A stretch of DNA of 32,910 nucleotides from Fastidiosipila sp964627125 (GTDB lineage Bacteria > Bacillota > Clostridia > Saccharofermentanales > Fastidiosipilaceae), in assembly GCA_964627125.1 (NCBI GenBank), contig CAZVJQ010000021.1:1-32910 (forward strand), in the 5' to 3' direction. Position 1 is the first letter of the stretch; each line of letters begins with the position of its first letter. The notes beneath the pieces were generated by a model. The model searched no databases and was not told the DNA's origin. It saw nothing but the letters and a program-made list of their open reading frames with translations. Below, one piece after another: positions 31,612 to 32,910 of this stretch. Position numbers and translations under genes: made by a program.

Positions 31612-32910
31612 ATGTTAGGAAATAAATTAGAAATAAAAATTACAGACTTTACCCAAGATGGTAGAGGAGTGGGGCATGATGGTGGCTTGGCTATCTTCGT
31701 GCCTTATGCTTTGCCCGGAGATATTGTTGAAGTTGAAGTAGTTGTTGAGAAGAAACGTTACTTGGAAGCTGAGATAGTATCTTTGATCGAAGCTAGTCCT
31801 GCGAGAAGAGAAATTGCAGAGTTAGATAGTATCGAGAATGATTTTATACCACTGGTTAACTTAGAACCTGAAGCTGAGAAGGAATGGAAGATAAATCTTG
31901 TTAAGGAGCAGCTAAAACGTATTGCTGAAATTGAAGTAGAGCCTAATTTTACGAATAGCCCTGAATTTAATTATAGGAATAAGGCAAATCTACGTGTTAA
32001 TGCTGATGGGAAACTTTCTTTAAGTAAGCGTAAGACTAATGAAGTTGAAGCAATTGATTCAAGTCCTATTTTCCAGGATGAGATTAATGATTTGATTAGA
32101 GCTTGGAATGAGAGTGCTTCAGGAAATGCTATACTACAACTTCTAAAAAATAATATACAAATGGTAATTATCCGTGCTAATAGAGTAGGTGAAACCATGT
32201 TGATTTTAATGACGAGTAGGATTAGTTCATCGAATAAGGATGAATTGATGAGTAGTTTATCTGATTTTGGAGTGAAAGTGTTAGGAATAACCGAAGTCAG
32301 AAACTCAAGACAAGCTTATATATCTAAAGAAATTTCTTATTACACAGAAGATAAACATCTTAAAGAAAATATCTTAGGAATAGACATTAAACTATCGCCT
32401 GAGTCTTTCTTGCAAGTAAATCAATTTACTCTTGAAGATTTATATGGTAAGACTGGTCAGTACTTTGACAACTTACAAGATGAAGTGATTCTCGATTTAT
32501 ATTGTGGGATAGGAATTAGCAGTATAGATTTAGCTAGACAGGCTAAGAAAATTATTGGAGTTGAATCTGTTAAAAGAGCAATTGATGATGCTAAAGAAAA
32601 TGCTGAGCATAATAGTGTAAGTAATGTAGAGTTTATCGCAGCTAGAGCAGAAGATGTCATTGAGAAACTTGTTGACGAAAACAAGATCAATAAAATTATT
32701 GTAGATCCACCAAGGCAAGGATTAGATAGAGTCGTAGTTGATTCTATTATTAAATCTGGCGTTAAAGAAGTGCTATACATGTCCTGTAATCCTGCAAGTT
32801 TAGCTAGGGACTTGAAATTGTTTGCTGATGCAGGGTTTAAGGTTGTTGAGTCAGAAGTGATTAATCAATTTCCTAATACTAGTCATGTTGAGACGGTAGT
32901 ATTGATGTCA
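31612..32910 (+). CDS. rlmD: RNA m5U methyltransferase (RumA/RlmD family), 3' partial
   Basis: An open frame of 433 codons that runs off the window end, so the stop is not seen; by homology only a few residues are missing. An N-terminal TRAM domain (KITDFTQDGRGVGHDGG to VVEKKRYLEAEIVS, about 9-60) precedes a linker and a SAM-binding methyltransferase domain: FLQVNQF, ILDLYCGIGISSIDLA (about 299-314), VDPPRQGLD, and the catalytic cysteine in MSCNPASLARDL. The family methylates uridine in 23S rRNA (U747 or U1939) or tRNA. The cysteines that usually bind a 4Fe-4S cluster just after the TRAM domain are absent. The ATG directly follows the apeB stop and has only a weak AAGAG site, implying coupled translation. 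Confidence 0.92.
   Translation, partial: MLGNKLEIKITDFTQDGRGVGHDGGLAIFVPYALPGDIVEVEVVVEKKRYLEAEIVSLIEASPARREIAELDSIENDFIPLVNLEPEAEKEWKINLVKEQLKRIAEIEVEPNFTNSPEFNYRNKANLRVNADGKLSLSKRKTNEVEAIDSSPIFQDEINDLIRAWNESASGNAILQLLKNNIQMVIIRANRVGETMLILMTSRISSSNKDELMSSLSDFGVKVLGITEVRNSRQAYISKEISYYTEDKHLKENILGIDIKLSPESFLQVNQFTLEDLYGKTGQYFDNLQDEVILDLYCGIGISSIDLARQAKKIIGVESVKRAIDDAKENAEHNSVSNVEFIAARAEDVIEKLVDENKINKIIVDPPRQGLDRVVVDSIIKSGVKEVLYMSCNPASLARDLKLFADAGFKVVESEVINQFPNTSHVETVVLMS

Overview
This is a 32.9 kb piece of a low-G+C bacterial chromosome. The evidence points to a Gram-positive anaerobe of the class Clostridia. Strong AGGAGG-type ribosome-binding sites are common, a CIRCE operator precedes groES-groEL, a Gram-positive LexA box (GAAC-N4-GTTC) precedes dinB, two proteins carry lipoboxes, and several families are typical of Bacillota (DUF5711-, DUF5412-, DUF5067- and DUF6106-like, named from memory of the families). 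Genus cannot be fixed from the sequence. A run of 100 Ns inside galE shows this is a scaffolded draft. All genes except one ABC-F ATPase lie on the + strand. No rRNA, tRNA, CRISPR array or insertion sequence was seen.

Layout. 1-2340: a formylglycine-generating enzyme (5' end outside the window) and a type I sulfatase in one operon. 2389-3809: galE (broken by the gap) and a small membrane protein. 3979-6105: groES-groEL with sigma-A promoter, CIRCE and terminator. 6229-6777: a two-helix membrane protein. 6921-11972: a four-gene ABC export-type operon (ATPase, ABC-2 permease, GldG-like subunit, DUF4340 protein). 12035-14933: a DUF5711-like anchored protein, a CYTH triphosphatase and a degenerate PLP-aminotransferase-like protein. 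15031-15612: a cyclophilin lipoprotein. 15756-16157: a DUF5412-like gene broken by one in-frame TAA. 16221-18152 (minus): ABC-F. 18258-24497: housekeeping genes pgi, rsmA, dut, tsaD and smpB, with a highly divergent GTP-type PEP carboxykinase homologue between rsmA and dut. 24693-28612: a beta-glucuronidase locus (uidA, a stand-alone PTS-IIC-like permease, a DUF5067 lipoprotein) with its own promoter and a palindromic operator. 28640-30241: LexA-controlled dinB plus a small partner gene. 30298-32910: M18 aminopeptidase and an RNA m5U methyltransferase running off the 3' end.

How the genes fit together. The sulfatase with its own activating enzyme, and the cytoplasmic beta-glucuronidase with a permease, suggest salvage of sulfated or glucuronidated host or plant compounds. 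The permease looks like the Bgl-family IIC domain but has no IIB or IIA, and its GITE motif reads GISQ. I therefore infer that it no longer phosphorylates its cargo and delivers intact glucuronide to the glucuronidase. The other notable theme is apparent pseudoenzymes: a PEPCK homologue that has lost most substrate, metal and guanine contacts while remaining a full-length ORF, and a DegT-fold protein that appears to have lost its PLP aspartate. These two and the glucuronide permease are the best candidates for undescribed biology.
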